Assembly: GCA_040007095.1 (NCBI GenBank)
Contig: JBDTVS010000218.1
Span: 1-38,400 of the forward strand
Length of the DNA: 38,400 bases
Direction: 5' to 3'
From: JBDTVS01 sp040007095
Lineage (GTDB): Bacteria; Acidobacteriota; Vicinamibacteria; Vicinamibacterales; CAVVIG01
In this document: piece after piece, positions 1 through 7,979 of the stretch
How positions within the stretch are numbered: the stretch's first letter is position 1
How the letters are laid out: the number at the start of each line of letters is the position of its first letter
Notes under the pieces: generated by a model
The model's input: only the letters and a program-made list of their open reading frames with translations
What the model was told of the DNA's origin: nothing
Database searches by the model: none
Program-made: the position numbers and the translations under genes

Positions 1-1
1 T

Positions 2-2113
2 CGCACTGCTCGCCGGTGTCGGACCAGCTGGCGCCGCCGGCACCGACAGGGTCGTAAAGCTCCACACGGGCCCGCTCGTCGTTCCGCACGCACCTTTCGC
101 CACGACCTGCCAGTAATACTGTGTGCCGGCCGTCAGCGCGGCCGGCTGATAGGTTGTTGCCGTCTGATTGCTCGAGATGATCGTGGGGGGATTGGTCGTG
201 CCGAATGCCACGTCGTACTGCGTTGTGTTTGCGGACGCGGCCCAGCTGAGGGCAACGGTCAACGGAACACTCGTCGCGCTGATCGTCGGGGTCGGACCCG
301 CGGGCGCCGTCGGCGCCGGCAACATCGTGAAGTTCCAGACCGGTCCGCTCGTCGAACCACCCGCGCCTTTGGCGACGATCTGCCAGTAGTAGGTCGTGCC
401 AGCCGTCAACGCGAGGGGTTGATAGGACGTCGTTGTCCGGTTGCTCGATACGACGGCAGGAGGAGTGGTCGTGCCGAACGCCACATCGTACTGCGTCGCA
501 TTTGCCGAGGCAGCCCAACTGAGGGCGACGGTCATCGGGATACCCGTTGCGCTGCTCACCGGTGTCGGCCCGGCCGGCACTGCCGGCGCCGGCGTCGGGG
601 TGAGCGTGGCCGCGCTGGCCGCCGACGAATAGCTGCCGAGGTTGTTCGCCGCGTCGGTCGCGCGCACGCGGTAGGTGTAGCTCGTCGAGGCGACCAATCC
701 CGCGTCGCTATAGCTGGCCGCGGTCGCCGTGCCGACCTGACTGAAGGTCGTGCAGCCCGCGCCCGCGCAGCGCTCGATGCGATAGCCGGTCACGCCCACG
801 TTGTCTGTCGACGCCGCCCACGTCAGCGCCAGCTGGGTGGTGGAGACGGCGGACACGGTCAGGGTCGTTGGGGCGGTCGGAGCCTGTGTGTCGCTGGCGG
901 TGGCGACCGGCGTCGTCATGTCGGTCTGAATCTGCGCCAGCGTCAGCGGGGTGTTGTAGACCCGCACATCGTCGATGAGGCCCGCGAACGCCCCGAGGTC
1001 GACGAGACTGCCGCCAATTTCCAGCGGGTTGGTGGAGACGTCGAACACGCCGGTGGCGGGTCGACTGGCGACCTGCGTGCCATTCACAAAGAGCCGGACC
1101 GTCGCGCCGTCGTAGGTGGTCGCCAGGTGCGTCCAGGTGTTGAACGGCACCGTGTTGGCGCTGGTCGCCATGGCCAGCCCGCCGCCAATCATCGCAGCCG
1201 CCGTCGGCAGGTTTGCCCCGATGGTCGCGAGCGCGTAGTTGTCGAGGCCCTTGTAGATGATGGCCTGCCAATCCGGCGCCCCGGCGCCCGAGGGATTGAT
1301 CCAGGCTTCGAGGGTCATCGCGGTGGACAAGCGCAGGGCCGCCGAATCCGCGACGGTCACCCGCGAGGAGCTGCCATTGAACGACAGCGCGCCGCCGTTC
1401 TTACCGGTCGAAGTCCACGTGGCGTTGGTCAGCGCGCCCGTGCGTCCGTTACCGGATGCGTCGTTGGTCGCGGTCCCCGTACCTTCGTTGAAGCTATAGG
1501 CCGCGACTGGTAGCGGGCGCGACGCGTTGGCGCCGGTCGCGAAGCTCCAGATCGCTCCGCTCGTCGATCCCCCCGGGCCTTTCGCGACGATCTGCCAGTA
1601 GTACGTCGTGCCGGGCACCAGCCAGTTGGATTGATAGGTCGTGGACGTCTGGTTGCTCGAGACGACCGGGGGCGGATTGGTTGTGCCGAACGCCACGTCG
1701 TACTGCGTCGCATAGGTCGACGCGGCCCAACTGAGTGTACCAGTCAGCGCCACACCGGTCGCACCGCTCGCCGGCGCCGGAGCAGCGGGCGAGGTCGGCG
1801 GTACGTCGACCGCCATACCCGAGATCTCTGCTGACGGAGCGCTATACATGGCGGAGGTGTTGTACGCCTTGACAGTGAAGTAGTACCGCGTGCCATTGAC
1901 CAGGTTCGTCAGTAATGGCGACGCGTTGTTCCCGACGTCTATGGTCGTCGTGGAAGCGCCGGACTGCGTGCCGTACGAGACGGAGTAGCCGGCCAGATTG
2001 GTTTCAGTATTCGGATTCCACGCGAGGTTTATCGTTGCGGCTTGTGTCGTGCTGGCCACGCCGAGCAACACAACGAGGGTCATCCAGATTTTGATCGAGC
2101 GGAAGGTGTTCAT
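2..2113 (-). CDS. Secreted multi-domain surface protein (FN3 + LamG), 3' end outside window
   Basis: An open frame of 704 codons starts at the ATG at 2111-2113 and is still open at the left edge, so the C terminus is missing. The N terminus (MNTFRSIKIWMTLVVLLGVASTTQA) is split here as MNTFRSIKIW followed by a hydrophobic stretch ending in TTQA, a typical Sec signal peptide. Domains in order: FN3 (about residues 26-105), an FN3-like repeat (about 106-198), a LamG/concanavalin-like domain (about 203-400, with SFNEGTGT, LEAWINPSG and IDDVRVYN), a second FN3 (about 405-505, ending SYTYRVRATD), then near-identical FN3-like repeats of 91 residues marked by TYYWQIVAKG and QYDVAFGTT. Such proteins are usually exported adhesins or carbohydrate-binding surface proteins; a catalytic domain could lie beyond the edge. 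No clear ribosome-binding site precedes the start. Function beyond surface binding is inference. Confidence 0.85.
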   Translation of the reverse strand, partial: MNTFRSIKIWMTLVVLLGVASTTQAATINLAWNPNTETNLAGYSVSYGTQSGASTTTIDVGNNASPLLTNLVNGTRYYFTVKAYNTSAMYSAPSAEISGMAVDVPPTSPAAPAPASGATGVALTGTLSWAASTYATQYDVAFGTTNPPPVVSSNQTSTTYQSNWLVPGTTYYWQIVAKGPGGSTSGAIWSFATGANASRPLPVAAYSFNEGTGTATNDASGNGRTGALTNATWTSTGKNGGALSFNGSSSRVTVADSAALRLSTAMTLEAWINPSGAGAPDWQAIIYKGLDNYALATIGANLPTAAAMIGGGLAMATSANTVPFNTWTHLATTYDGATVRLFVNGTQVASRPATGVFDVSTNPLEIGGSLVDLGAFAGLIDDVRVYNTPLTLAQIQTDMTTPVATASDTQAPTAPTTLTVSAVSTTQLALTWAASTDNVGVTGYRIERCAGAGCTTFSQVGTATAASYSDAGLVASTSYTYRVRATDAANNLGSYSSAASAATLTPTPAPAVPAGPTPVSSATGIPMTVALSWAASANATQYDVAFGTTTPPAVVSSNRTTTSYQPLALTAGTTYYWQIVAKGAGGSTSGPVWNFTMLPAPTAPAGPTPTISATSVPLTVALSWAASANTTQYDVAFGTTNPPTIISSNQTATTYQPAALTAGTQYYWQVVAKGACGTTSGPVWSFTTLSVPAAPAGPTPASSA
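31..576 (-). repeat. 273-bp tandem coding repeat (two copies, third diverged copy at about 1520-1797)
   Basis: The FN3-like repeat is duplicated in tandem with a period of exactly 273 bp (91 codons). Anchor sequence gcgccg(c/t)cgg begins at 31 and 304, and tgccagta begins at 108 and 381. A more diverged copy of the same module has tgccagta at 1593, separated from the tandem pair by the LamG and a second FN3 domain. The tandem copies are alike at DNA level as well as in protein, which suggests recent duplication or gene conversion. More copies may continue past the left edge, since the sequence just before 31 again matches the repeat end. Confidence 0.75.
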
Positions 2114-2511
2114 ACTGGCTTAGGCAGTTCAACGCCTTCGCCAATCCGCTCTGCAGCGCGTAAGTCGCTGTGGACGCTCGAGTTCGGACCGTCGTTCCCG
2201 TGCTGATCGTGGAGGGGTGCACAGGCTGAAATAACGGTTTCGAAATCGCACTTACGATCGTGGGGAGCGTGCGACGGAACTTATTCGGCTCCCAAGACGT
2301 GGCGGACATCTCGCACGCGCGCGAATCGGGCGATGCCGATCGCGAGCTGACGTCTCGTGGGCGTGATCACGCGTCGTTCCCTGAATCCGATCCGCGGTCC
2401 GCTGATCGCCCGGACATCAGTGATGAATACCTGCGGCGATCATCGGATTCCGCGACGTACTAAAGATGACGACTTATGCCCGAAGGAGGTCGGCGGTCGG
2501 TATAATCCGCA
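2114..2511. promoter_or_regulatory. Divergent intergenic region with a 12-bp palindrome
   Basis: This 398-bp spacer separates the minus-strand surface protein from the plus-strand dehydrogenase-like gene. It contains a perfect 12-bp palindrome, GCGTGATCACGC, at 2361-2372, and a smaller one, CATCAGTGATG, at 2415-2425; either could be an operator, but no regulator is known. The promoter of the plus-strand gene is at its right end. No convincing gene was seen in it; short open frames here lack start signals. Confidence 0.4.
2501..2506 (+). promoter_or_regulatory. Consensus -10 box of a probable leaderless transcript
   Basis: TATAAT, a perfect -10 hexamer, ends 5 nt before the GTG start at 2512. 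A start of transcription 6-8 nt after the box falls on or at the start codon, so the mRNA would have no leader. A GGAGG at 2484-2488 is 23 nt from the start codon, too far to serve as a ribosome-binding site. No good -35 element was found at 16-18 nt spacing. Confidence 0.55.
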
Positions 2512-3870
2512 GTGATGTTGCGCCCGGCCTACCTTCTGTTGTCGCTGCTGGCGTTCGCAGCGCAGGAAGGCACTGTTGGGCTGGTGCCGATCATCATCGG
2601 CGGCAACGAGCGTCTCGCATGGGATCAGGCCGCCGCCGACGATGCACAGGTCGCGACGTTCCGTTACATCGCGTACGTCGATGGGAATGCCGTCTCCATG
2701 ACCGGCCAGTCCTGCGTCCGGTCAGCGCCGGGCGTGTACACCTGCACGGCGCCGCTGCCAGCTCTGTCGATCGGCTTTCACACGGTCGACATCGCGGCCA
2801 CGGTGAATGGGGCGTCGGTCCAAAGCGGTCGGTCGAACCGCCTGCTGCTTCTCGTCGTGCGTCCCGTCCAAGAGCGATCGGAACGATCGGCTCGCATCGA
2901 CGCCGCGTCGACGATTCTCACGAGCGATGACGTCCGTCTGACGGTCACGCCGATCGTGACCGGACTCGCCGACCCGGTCGATCTGGCGTTCATGCCGGAC
3001 GGCGGCATGATTGTCGCGGAGCGCGGTGGCCTGCTTCGCGTGGTCCGAGATGGCCGACTGACGTCTGCGCCCGCGTGGGCCGTGTTCGAGCCCCGATCCG
3101 CCGCGGAGCAGCTCCTTGCCGTCGCGGTCGACACCGATTTTGCCCGCACGCATTTGGTGTACGCGATCTATACGACCACGTCCGCGCAGAGCACGCTGGT
3201 ATTTTCTCTGGTGAGATTTCGAGAGACCGCCGACACCTTCGCCGATCGCATCGTCATCGCCGACGATGTGCCGGCGTCACCGGACGGCGCCTCTGCAGCG
3301 TTGCGGTTCGGGCCGGACGGTAAGCTCTTTGCGGCCTTCGACGACGGTGGAAGCCCGCAAGCCGCTTCCGATTGGTCGTCTTACAACGGAAAGATCCTGC
3401 GATTGAACGCGGATGGCTCGACACCTGGCGATCAAAGAAGCTACGTGCCGTTGTACTCCGCAGGGTATCGATCCCCGCGAGGTCTCGCCTGGCACGTGCC
3501 CAGCAACACGCTCTGGGTTGTCACTCAGGAGGCTGGAGCAGGGCGCTTAAACTCGGTCGTGAGCGATGACGTTCGGCGTCGCGGCGCCGTGCAAACCGCC
3601 TTCGCACTGCCGGCGGGCACGGTGCCGTCTGGATTGGCCATCTATCCGAACACGGGCGTCGTCGAGGCGTTTCGCGGCAATCTGCTGGTTGCCTCAGACG
3701 AAGGCCGGTCCCTGCTTCGGCTTCGCACCGATCCGCTCATGCCCGCACGAATCACGGCCAGCGAACAACTGCTTCAAGATCGAATCGGCGGCATCAGAGC
3801 CCCAGTCGTAGGGCCAGACGGCGCGATTTACCTCGCGACCGAGAACACGATTTGGAGGCTTTCGCAGTAG
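2512..3870 (+). CDS. Secreted glucose/sorbosone dehydrogenase-fold protein, catalytic His apparently lost
   Basis: A 452-residue protein beginning GTG ATG, with a signal peptide (MLRPAYLLLSLLAFAAQ). Residues about 25-125 form an Ig/FN3-like beta domain ending RSNRLLLLVVRP. Residues about 145-450 are a six-bladed beta-propeller of the soluble PQQ glucose/aldose dehydrogenase family, with VTGLADPVDLAFMPDG, FGPDGKLF, NGKILRLNADGS and GYRSPRGLAWH. In active family members a His lies eight residues before the GPD of the FGPDG motif; here that place is Gly259 (PDGASAALRFGPDG). The protein may therefore bind sugar or PQQ without oxidising it, or use another residue. It acts in the periplasm or at the surface. 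The upstream TATAAT supports the GTG at 2512 or the ATG at 2515 as start. No neighbour clarifies its role. Confidence 0.8.
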   Translation: MMLRPAYLLLSLLAFAAQEGTVGLVPIIIGGNERLAWDQAAADDAQVATFRYIAYVDGNAVSMTGQSCVRSAPGVYTCTAPLPALSIGFHTVDIAATVNGASVQSGRSNRLLLLVVRPVQERSERSARIDAASTILTSDDVRLTVTPIVTGLADPVDLAFMPDGGMIVAERGGLLRVVRDGRLTSAPAWAVFEPRSAAEQLLAVAVDTDFARTHLVYAIYTTTSAQSTLVFSLVRFRETADTFADRIVIADDVPASPDGASAALRFGPDGKLFAAFDDGGSPQAASDWSSYNGKILRLNADGSTPGDQRSYVPLYSAGYRSPRGLAWHVPSNTLWVVTQEAGAGRLNSVVSDDVRRRGAVQTAFALPAGTVPSGLAIYPNTGVVEAFRGNLLVASDEGRSLLRLRTDPLMPARITASEQLLQDRIGGIRAPVVGPDGAIYLATENTIWRLSQ

Positions 3871-3978
3871 TCTTCAGCCCGCGAACAGGATTCCTACCGA
3901 GTGCCTGCAGAGGCCCTGGGGTCAGGTGCCCCCGATTTCACACATCACCGGCAGCGAACCCGTCGAAGGAGAGCGGCA

Positions 3979-4524
3979 ATGGCAACGTGTCTGCGGTTGG
4001 TCGGCGTGTCCCTGGTGTGGCTTGCCGTCGCGTTTCCGGCGGCGGCGCAGGGACCCGAACGGCTCGAAGTCGGCGCGTCCCTGGTGAACCTGATGGTCGT
4101 GATCCCGCAGGCAGGGGACACGAGCATCCTATTCGGCGTTCCGTCGGGTGGTTTCGGGTTGCTGAGCCCGAGTGTCTACGCCGCTATCTTCGTGGCCCCG
4201 CGCTTCGCGATCGAGCCTCAGATGGGTCTGCTGGTGATTTCGAGCGGTGGCAGCACGAGCCACGTGCTGAACGTCGCCGGACAGGTCGACTACTTCCTGA
4301 ACGGACACGCGACATCTTCTCCATACATTTTCGGCGCCGCGGGCCTCGACACGGTCTCGAACTCTGACACGACGCCCAAGCAGTTCACCGGCGGCGCAGG
4401 ATACCGCATGCGCCTGGGAGACAGGCTTGTCATACGAATCGATGGTCGCTATACGCATTTCACCAGTGGCAACGGGAACGGCGTGGGCTTCAATTTCTCG
4501 ATCGGCGGCATCTTCGGGACATGA
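3979..4524 (+). CDS. Small outer-membrane beta-barrel protein
   Basis: A 181-residue protein starting at the ATG at 3979, with AAGGAGAG (3966-3973) just upstream as ribosome-binding site; the frame is open further upstream but that part has no such signal. The signal peptide MATCLRLVGVSLVWLAVAF ends at AAAQG. The mature part alternates polar and hydrophobic residues in strands of 8-12 (FAIEPQMGLLVISS, DRLVIRIDGRYTHF) and ends in a Phe-rich strand (GVGFNFSIGGIFGT), as in OmpA/OmpW-like eight-stranded barrels ('outer membrane protein beta-barrel domain'). Length fits that group. It is likely an outer-membrane protein of unknown ligand. It lies 108 bp after the dehydrogenase-like gene and is convergent with the next gene. 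Confidence 0.7.
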   Translation: MATCLRLVGVSLVWLAVAFPAAAQGPERLEVGASLVNLMVVIPQAGDTSILFGVPSGGFGLLSPSVYAAIFVAPRFAIEPQMGLLVISSGGSTSHVLNVAGQVDYFLNGHATSSPYIFGAAGLDTVSNSDTTPKQFTGGAGYRMRLGDRLVIRIDGRYTHFTSGNGNGVGFNFSIGGIFGT

Positions 4525-4622
4525 TGCCAACGAGACCTCGAAAGCACAACGCGACGCCGGTCGCCAACGAGGTGACGCTTGCCTGCGCGCCATCGATGAT
4601 CTCGATCTGACAGGGTGCCGCC

Positions 4623-5606
4623 TCAGAATGAGCTTGTGGCTGAGGTTTGTCGGCTCCCTGCCGCATTCGCCTGCAACACCTCAACGACCTGCCTGGTTCG
4701 CTCAGCACGTCCTTTGCGATTCAGATGGTAGACCGAATCGAAGAACCATCGATCGTCGAATACCGAGTCCTGTGGTGTCTTGAGCGTAAGCCCGACAGGC
4801 AATCGAGTGGCCACCTGATTGGCCAGGTCCTGGTTGACCGCCCAATACCCAGCCGCTACTGCCGGAAAGACGATCACGAACGAGGCGCCGCGTTTGGCTA
4901 GCGTCTCGGCGCACCGCACGATCACGTCGACCGCCGCCTGGTTGAACTCTCCCTCGATGCGGTCCATGCTTGCGACGACCCGTTCGGGCTCCGACTCCAA
5001 CTGGAGATGGGCGACCATATCGCCGTGTGCGTCGAACGCATCCCTTCGGTAGACGGTGGTCCCGCGCTCCGCGGCGGGATGCCGCAGCAGTCTCTCTTTG
5101 CTTTGATCGAGCAAGGCGATCGCCGCGGCGCTGGTGAGCGCCCGGGAGTTCGCAGCGAGATTTCTCCATTGGCGCCAGGAGGAAAAGTACCGGAGCGCAG
5201 ACCACTGATACTGGACCACTTCGGCGGCGGCCTGTGCCCCATTCAGAGTATCGCCGTAGAAATGTTCGTATTCAGGGATGAGCACGACCAGATCCCCAGC
5301 CCTGGCTCCGTCCTCGACTTCATGCGCCATGTGGGCCAGGCCGAGGTCTCCGTGCAAGCCCATGTTGATGGTCGGCCGGGCCAAGGCTCTTTCCAGCGTG
5401 GTCGAATCGAAGCTGAAGGCGACATTTGATCCGCCGGCGAGGATGATCCGATTCCGACCAGGATCGACCAACAACTGGTGCTTGAGTTGCCACGCGCCGA
5501 AGTAGGTGTGATGCAGCACATCCCGGCTCGTCGGCCAGAGGAATAGCATTCCCTGGACGACCGCGACCAGCACGGCGAGGAGCGCGCCTTTCATCACGAT
5601 GGTCAT
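4623..5606 (-). CDS. Membrane-anchored SGNH-hydrolase-like protein, partner of MBOAT acyltransferase
   Basis: A 327-residue protein. The start is placed at the ATG at 5606, with AAGGA six bases upstream, 14 nt after the stop of the MBOAT gene; a longer open frame would overlap that gene. An N-terminal membrane segment (KGALLAVLVAVVQGMLFLW) is followed by an SGNH/GDSL-like domain: ILAGGSN with Ser60/Asn61 as nucleophile/oxyanion candidates, LVVLIPEYEHFYGD in the middle, and DSVYHLNRKG with Asp290 and His294 near the C terminus. In AlgJ/AlgX, PatB and DltD-type systems such a protein acts outside the membrane with an MBOAT to move acyl groups, usually acetyl, onto an exported polysaccharide or other acceptor. 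The acceptor here is unknown. Confidence 0.75.
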   Translation of the reverse strand: MTIVMKGALLAVLVAVVQGMLFLWPTSRDVLHHTYFGAWQLKHQLLVDPGRNRIILAGGSNVAFSFDSTTLERALARPTINMGLHGDLGLAHMAHEVEDGARAGDLVVLIPEYEHFYGDTLNGAQAAAEVVQYQWSALRYFSSWRQWRNLAANSRALTSAAAIALLDQSKERLLRHPAAERGTTVYRRDAFDAHGDMVAHLQLESEPERVVASMDRIEGEFNQAAVDVIVRCAETLAKRGASFVIVFPAVAAGYWAVNQDLANQVATRLPVGLTLKTPQDSVFDDRWFFDSVYHLNRKGRAERTRQVVEVLQANAAGSRQTSATSSF

Positions 5607-5619
5607 TGCCCGTCCTTCG

Positions 5620-7056
5620 TCAAAACTGAAAGTAGATGAACTTCTGGTCGGACGCGAAATTTCCAAGGAGCAAGAGGACCATCACGCACGCCACGTACGC
5701 CGGCCACCGGATCATCGCCGGCCGGCTGGAGAGGAGCCCGCGGAGGTTCACCCGCGATTGCAGCAATTCGACCGCGAGCAAGGCACCGACCGCGATGACG
5801 ACCATGGTCCGGCCGCCAATGCTCTCGAACGGAAGGGCCAGGCCGGGACGATTCGTCCCAATGGCACGAAATATTCCGAGGGCGTCGGAAAGAGATGCCG
5901 CGCGAAAGAACACCCATGAGACGACGATGAGATGAAAGGTCCACAGACGCCTGAGCCCGTTGTGGAGTAGCGGCAGGTGTCGAAGCCCACTCAGCGCCAC
6001 CGTGTAACGGCGGAGTCTTTCGGAGGCGATTGACGCTACCAGGTACGCGCCGTTGAGGACGCCCCAGGCCACGAACGTCCAGTTCGCGCCATGCCACAGA
6101 CCGCTGAGCGTGAAGACGATCAAGAGGTTGAGGGCATGACGAGGCCCAGGTACGCGGCCTCCCCCAAGCGGGAAATAGACGTAGTCGCGGAACCACGTGG
6201 AGAGAGAGATGTGCCACCGTCGCCAGAACTCGGCGATCGATTGACTGAAATATGGCCGGTCGAAGTTCCGCATGAGCCGGAAGCCCATGACTTGCGCCGC
6301 CCCGATGGCGATATCGGAGTACCCTGAAAAATCACAGTAGATCTGGATGGCGAACAGGTATGTGGCGAGAAGAATGGCGGTTCCGCTGTAGAGCGCGGTA
6401 TCTCCGTAGACCGCGTTCACGGCGCCGGCGAGGCGGTCTGCAACCGCCACCTTCTTGAACAAGCCCCAAGCCATGAGCTGAAGACCAGACTTCGCGCGCT
6501 CGTAGTCGAACACATGCTCGACCTTGAGCTGTTCCAAAAGGTTCTGTGGACGCTCGATCGGCCCGGCCACCAACTGGGGATAGAACATCACGTACAGAGC
6601 AAAGCGCCCGATGCTACGCTCGGCGGCCTGGTGACCTCGGTACACCTCGATGGTGTAGCTCATCGACTGAAACGTATGAAATGACAACCCAATCGGCAGG
6701 ATGATGGCCAGCGGTTGAACACCATACGGCAGGCCCGTGGCGTACGCCGCCGTTTGCATGGTCCCATTGAGAAAGTTGAAATATTTGAAGAAGGCCAGGA
6801 CGCCCAGGTTGGCCACGAGGCTCGTGACGAGCCATAGACGCCGCCGCGGGCCGGTGGACCGGTCAATGAGCAACCCGGCGACGTAGTCAATGGCAATCGT
6901 GAACGCCAGAATCAGGATGTACTTCGGGACGAACGCCATGTAGAAGTAGCAACTGGCGACGAGCAGCATGCCTCCGCGCCATCTATGCGGCAGCAAGAAA
7001 TAGAGAGCCGTCACCAGCGGGAAGAAGACGGCAAACTCAAGTGAATTGAAGAGCAT
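5620..7056 (-). CDS. MBOAT family O-acyltransferase (AlgI-like)
   Basis: A 478-residue polytopic membrane protein, the usual size for AlgI/DltB-type MBOATs. Recognised signatures: ILPIGLSFHTFQSMSYTIEV, QLVAGPIERPQNLL, DFSGYSDIAIG, FWRRWHISLSTWFRDYVYFPLGG (split here by its Arg-Arg-Trp-His core), and LSGLWHGANW, where His322 is the invariant catalytic His. These enzymes take an acyl group from a cytoplasmic donor and pass it across the inner membrane. The gene is first of a two-gene operon with the SGNH protein downstream, so the pair should acylate an exported glycan, lipid or similar acceptor. No polysaccharide-synthesis genes are in the window, so the substrate cannot be named. A methyltransferase gene lies upstream on the same strand but about 900 bp away. 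Confidence 0.9.
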   Translation of the reverse strand: MLFNSLEFAVFFPLVTALYFLLPHRWRGGMLLVASCYFYMAFVPKYILILAFTIAIDYVAGLLIDRSTGPRRRLWLVTSLVANLGVLAFFKYFNFLNGTMQTAAYATGLPYGVQPLAIILPIGLSFHTFQSMSYTIEVYRGHQAAERSIGRFALYVMFYPQLVAGPIERPQNLLEQLKVEHVFDYERAKSGLQLMAWGLFKKVAVADRLAGAVNAVYGDTALYSGTAILLATYLFAIQIYCDFSGYSDIAIGAAQVMGFRLMRNFDRPYFSQSIAEFWRRWHISLSTWFRDYVYFPLGGGRVPGPRHALNLLIVFTLSGLWHGANWTFVAWGVLNGAYLVASIASERLRRYTVALSGLRHLPLLHNGLRRLWTFHLIVVSWVFFRAASLSDALGIFRAIGTNRPGLALPFESIGGRTMVVIAVGALLAVELLQSRVNLRGLLSSRPAMIRWPAYVACVMVLLLLGNFASDQKFIYFQF

Positions 7057-7239
7057 GTTGGTCCAATGTGGAGGCCGCAGGACGCCAGCCAGCCAGATTC
7101 CTTCGGAGCGTCCCCGATAAGGCTAGTCGACGTCGGCGGCGGGCGCAGTGCAAGACGGCACACCTGCTCGCGCATTGTCCAAGCGACGAAGGCGCGCGCC
7201 TCGCTGAGGCCGAAGGGCCACGATTTCCGATACAGACGC

Positions 7240-7470
7240 CGCCGCCTGCACGTCCCAGAGTTTGGGGGCGATCTAGCAGGCGTTTGATGCGCGGCTCCAC
7301 GATGGCCAGCACCTCCTCGATGTACAGGGAGGTCAGCCGACGGGTGGGCGGAAACTTGCAGAGCGCCGGCAGAAATTCCTGGCGTACACGCCATCCAACG
7401 TGAGCACCTGACGCTCAGCGACTGAAGTCCACTCCGCGGCCATGCGGCAAGGACCATCGACACAGGCGAC
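7240..7470 (-). pseudogene. Possible degraded transposase fragment (IS91/Y2-type)
   Basis: On the minus strand one frame reads VLTLDGVYARN (about 7390-7425) and, after a frame change, RRLTSLYIEEVLAIVEPRIKRLL is encoded in part as SLYIEEVLAIVEPRIKRLL (about 7275-7330). An LDGVY motif followed by a Pro-rich stretch and a helix of the type EV..I...I.RLL is reminiscent of the region after the HFH motif in IS91-family transposases. The HFH motif itself and both catalytic tyrosines are absent or unrecognisable, and there are stops and at least one frameshift. It cannot be functional. The assignment is from memory of the family and is weak. Confidence 0.3.
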
Positions 7471-7979
7471 TGACGCGTGCTCTATCTGCCGGTGGGGCCC
7501 GCCCGTGGCCTCCTTGCATCCGGCACGATGGCGACGGTACACCACCTCGATCGTCGCGAGGAAGACACAGTACCCACTGCTCGAGGTTCGTGTGCCGGAG
7601 TCTTCTGCACTATCCGTACCTGCTGATGCCAACGGCGAAACAAAAGGTGCATGTGTATGCAAACCGTTGGATACAGACGTCTTACGGGAGCCGTGAAGCG
7701 GGTGTCATAGCCGACATTTTCGCCGCCGAGAAATTTCTACCAAGTGATTTCTACAACACTCTGGAAAAGCTACATACTGCCGGCCGGCGCTCCGCCGTAC
7801 ATGACGTCACGCGTCAGTGGGACAGATCTCGACCCTGCTGTCCGATCGGGCGTGCGCCGATGCTCCTACCCAGCTGGCAAGTGCGAATGCGGGTGGGCCT
7901 AGCTAGACCGCGGCGAATCTACGGCTTCGAGAAGCGTAGCGGAGTCGGATCACGCCGGCGCTTCCGCCGCGCGGTCAGT
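7471..7979. other. Non-coding stretch, nothing recognised
   Basis: About 500 bp between the transposase-like scrap and the end of the methyltransferase gene. Part of it (about 7690-7790) looks richer in A and T than the surroundings. Open frames cross it on both strands, but none has a family motif or ribosome-binding site; the long plus-strand frame starting at 7590 continues antisense through the methyltransferase gene and is a shadow. It may be decayed mobile DNA. Confidence 0.4.

Noticed and set aside
419..1513. 364-codon plus-strand frame opposite the FN3/LamG gene
   Set aside because: Arg/Gly-rich shadow; the minus strand gives clean FN3 and LamG domains through the same DNA.
4525..4622. 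Terminator between the convergent barrel and SGNH genes
   Set aside because: Only a weak 5-bp stem (GCGAC...GTCGC) without a T-run is present.
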